Positions 4,516 through 6,188 of a DNA stretch of 6,188 nucleotides are shown here, in pieces (positions within the stretch are counted from its first letter, which is position 1; every line of letters starts with the position of its first letter). The stretch lies in the NCBI GenBank assembly GCA_002085305.1, contig NATJ01000111.1, positions 1 to 6,188 on the forward strand, given 5' to 3'. The notes below the pieces were generated by a model, which ran no database searches, was not told the DNA's origin, and worked only from the letters and a program-made list of their open reading frames with translations. A program made the position numbers and the translations under genes. The stretch is from Epsilonproteobacteria bacterium 4484_65. GTDB lineage: Bacteria > Campylobacterota > Campylobacteria > Campylobacterales > Sulfurovaceae.

Positions 4516-6113
4516 ACAGACTCCTTTTTCCACTGTAAAACCATATGTTTTGCAAAGTTCTCATTATCTTCTGTTTCAAATCCCAGTTTATAGTGTGCCC
4601 CTCGGCTCTCATCTCTTGCAATGGCTGCGGAGATGGTAGTAGGTGCAAGCAATAAGGCATTAGAGAACTCTAAAAACTCTACTAGGTTCTGGTTGTTCTC
4701 TTTTGCTTTGTCCTTAATACCCATTTGAGGGAGAGCTACTTGCATCGTGATGACTTTTTCAAGTGCTTCATTTAGTTTGCTGTTTTCTCTAACAATACCC
4801 ACATGAGAGTAGAAGAGTTTTCCCAAAGCTTCCCTTTGTTCATAGAAGTTGAGTATTACTTCTCTTTTAAATAACTCTTCTATACGTGCAGTATCCATTT
4901 TAAGTTGTGTATCATCTGCAGGTTTGCTGCTGGCATAAATAGAATGTTTATAGGCATTTTCCCCTGCAAATCTTCCAAATGCTGTGATCTCAAGTAGTGA
5001 GTTACCACCAAGGCGATTGGCTCCATGTACTTTTGCATTAGAGCATTCACCTACGGCAAAACATCCTTTGATACCTGTGACTTCTAGGGCATAATCAACA
5101 TCTATCCCGCCCATAGAGTAATGGGCAACAGGTTTAATGGGGATGAGCTCTGAAGAGGGGTCTACATGTTCATGTAATTTACAAAGCGCTACTTCCTGAG
5201 GAAGAATTTCCATAAGTTTCTCTTCACCTAAATGTCTGAGATCTAAAAAAACCTCTTTATTATTTTGCAATTGCGTAAAGATGGCACGTGCCACTTCATC
5301 TCTGGGTTTGAGTTCATCTACAAAACGTTCTCCATCAGAGTTTAGTAAGTAACCACCTTCCCCTCTTGCGCTTTCGCTTATGAGAATAGCAGAGTGTTTC
5401 AATGCAGTGGGGTGAAACTGTATAAACTCCATGTCTGAGACAGCTCCTCCTGCACGAAGTGTTGCTGCGACACCATCACCGGTAGAGCCATACGCATTGG
5501 TCGTAAAACCATGATAGAGTGAAGCATACCCACCTGTTGCCATCACGACAGATTTTGCATTTATTTGTTTTGCTTCACCTGTACGAATGTCCAAAAAAGT
5601 TGCTCCTTTAACCGTATCATCTTTGGTGATGAGGTTTAGCAGATAATGTTCATCTAAAAAGTCTATGTTTTCTTTCAAGCAAGTGTCATAAAGGGTATGA
5701 AGGATCTTGAGTCCTGTGTAGTCCTGGGCATAGCAGGCACGTTTGGCAGAAGCGCCACCCATTTGATGTTGGGCTACTGTATCTTTACCACTTTTGCCAT
5801 TGTCCAAGCGTGAAAAAGGGACACCTAAACTCTCTAGCCACTCTATCGTCCCGGGTGCATCTGCACACATTTTGCGTACCATATCTTCATCACACAAACC
5901 ATGTGCAGACTTGATAGTATCTGCAATGTGAGAGCTCACATGGTCTTCACCAACGTTGCCAAGAGCAGCATTGATGCCCCCTTGAGCCATAGAAGTTTGT
6001 GAATTTGTAGGGTAAGCTTTACCCACTACAAGAACAGAAGCACCAGCTTCTTTGGCAGATAGTGCTGCAGTTAAACCAGCGCCTCCTGAGCCTATGATGA
6101 GAACATCAACCAT
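4512..6113 (-). CDS. sdhA: Succinate dehydrogenase/fumarate reductase flavoprotein subunit
   Basis: The 533-residue FAD subunit interconverts succinate and fumarate, a TCA or reductive TCA step. The N-terminus is a dinucleotide-binding fold (VLIIGSGGAGLTAAL, residues 4-18) with no Tat or Sec signal, so it faces the cytoplasm. SQTSMAQGGINAALGN (38-53) is the FAD motif, but Q39 takes the place of the His that binds FAD covalently in canonical SdhA/FrdA. The active site is present: FHPTAL (H234), ARGEGG (249-254), KPRDEVARA with R271, HYSMGG (H331) and HGANRLGGNSLLE with R367. DLRHLGEEKL and the C-terminal ESRGAHYKLGF favour SdhA/FrdA over L-aspartate oxidase (NadB), which has a similar length. 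It is shorter than typical FrdA (about 580-660), fitting the compact class that lacks classical anchors. GGAG, inside the last codons of the upstream gene, precedes ATG 6113 with 9 nt spacing, and the upstream stop is 3 nt away. It is followed by the small ORF and sdhB in one operon. Confidence 0.9.
   Translation of the reverse strand: MVDVLIIGSGGAGLTAALSAKEAGASVLVVGKAYPTNSQTSMAQGGINAALGNVGEDHVSSHIADTIKSAHGLCDEDMVRKMCADAPGTIEWLESLGVPFSRLDNGKSGKDTVAQHQMGGASAKRACYAQDYTGLKILHTLYDTCLKENIDFLDEHYLLNLITKDDTVKGATFLDIRTGEAKQINAKSVVMATGGYASLYHGFTTNAYGSTGDGVAATLRAGGAVSDMEFIQFHPTALKHSAILISESARGEGGYLLNSDGERFVDELKPRDEVARAIFTQLQNNKEVFLDLRHLGEEKLMEILPQEVALCKLHEHVDPSSELIPIKPVAHYSMGGIDVDYALEVTGIKGCFAVGECSNAKVHGANRLGGNSLLEITAFGRFAGENAYKHSIYASSKPADDTQLKMDTARIEELFKREVILNFYEQREALGKLFYSHVGIVRENSKLNEALEKVITMQVALPQMGIKDKAKENNQNLVEFLEFSNALLLAPTTISAAIARDESRGAHYKLGFETEDNENFAKHMVLQWKKESV
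4521..4526 (-). promoter_or_regulatory. Strong ribosome binding site of the small ORF
   Basis: AAGGAG on the minus strand within the last codons of sdhA, 5 nt before ATG 4515. It decides the start at 4515 over the in-frame ATG at 4533 and supports real translation initiation right at the sdhA stop. Confidence 0.65.
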
Positions 6114-6116
6114 ATA

Positions 6117-6188
6117 TTATTTCTCCATAAATATTTCTATATTTTCCACAATACCTTCAAGAAGCTTTTGTCTAGCTTCTATACTTGC
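6117..6188 (-). CDS. 3' end of an unidentified gene upstream of sdhA
   Basis: The reverse strand is open from the window edge to TAA 6117-6119, giving the last 23 residues: ASIEARQKLL, then EGIVENIEIFMEK. They look like a soluble amphipathic helix. I cannot assign a family from so little. The stop is 3 nt before the sdhA ATG and the sdhA ribosome binding site lies within its last codons, so it is very probably the preceding gene of the same operon. It could be another TCA-cycle gene or a partner of the complex, but nothing here shows that. Confidence 0.6.
   Translation of the reverse strand, partial: ASIEARQKLLEGIVENIEIFMEK

Noticed and set aside
4409..4660. Minus-strand 83-codon ORF overlapping the sdhA end and the inverted repeats
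   Set aside because: It is in a different frame from both sdhA and the coupled small ORF, with no supporting start context.
4512..6113. Annotation of the flavoprotein as L-aspartate oxidase NadB
   Set aside because: The length and lack of the covalent His are compatible, but the DLRHLGEEKL segment, the HGANRLGGNSL region and the adjacent iron-sulfur subunit fit SdhA/FrdA better.

Overview
The window most resembles a chromosome segment of a Campylobacterota bacterium (Epsilonproteobacteria, in the Sulfurovum/Sulfurimonas range). This is inferred from the low-GC, compact gene packing and TATAAT-type -10 boxes without clear -35 boxes. The protein types also fit: an RqcH/NFACT protein next to cdsA, a short (about 420-residue class) LeuC, and a compact SdhA/SdhB pair of the kind used with the reductive or reversible TCA cycle. 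No database search was possible, so the taxon is an inference.

Layout. Positions 1-577 (-) hold the first 192 residues of CdsA (phosphatidate cytidylyltransferase), which runs off the left edge. Upstream of it on the same strand is an NFACT/RqcH-type ribosome quality-control protein (626-2020). A 147-bp divergent promoter region (2021-2167) follows. To its right on the + strand is a broken leuC (2168-3231), abutted directly by a hotdog-fold acyl-CoA thioesterase (3232-3639, TTG start). A converging - strand operon fills the right half: the 3' end of an unidentified gene (6117-6188), sdhA (4512-6113), a 56-codon small ORF (4345-4515) and sdhB (3623-4348). These are tightly coupled, and sdhB overlaps the thioesterase tail to tail by 17 bp.

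The genes serve separate jobs: phospholipid synthesis (cdsA), rescue of stalled 50S subunits (rqcH), leucine biosynthesis (leuC, apparently inactivated), acyl-CoA hydrolysis and succinate/fumarate interconversion (sdhA, sdhB). SdhA has Gln where canonical enzymes have the His that binds FAD covalently. SdhB has an extra Cys that predicts a second [4Fe-4S] centre. No membrane anchor gene follows sdhB.

The main oddities are: (1) leuC has lost an internal segment of roughly 70 codons and is frameshifted; (2) a small ORF sits between sdhA and sdhB, joined by ATGA overlaps at both ends, with a strong ribosome binding site but a body largely made of inverted repeats; (3) palindromic elements resembling dispersed REP/MITE-like repeats occur at several places, one of them read in frame inside rqcH. 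No tRNA, rRNA, CRISPR or transposase gene was seen.
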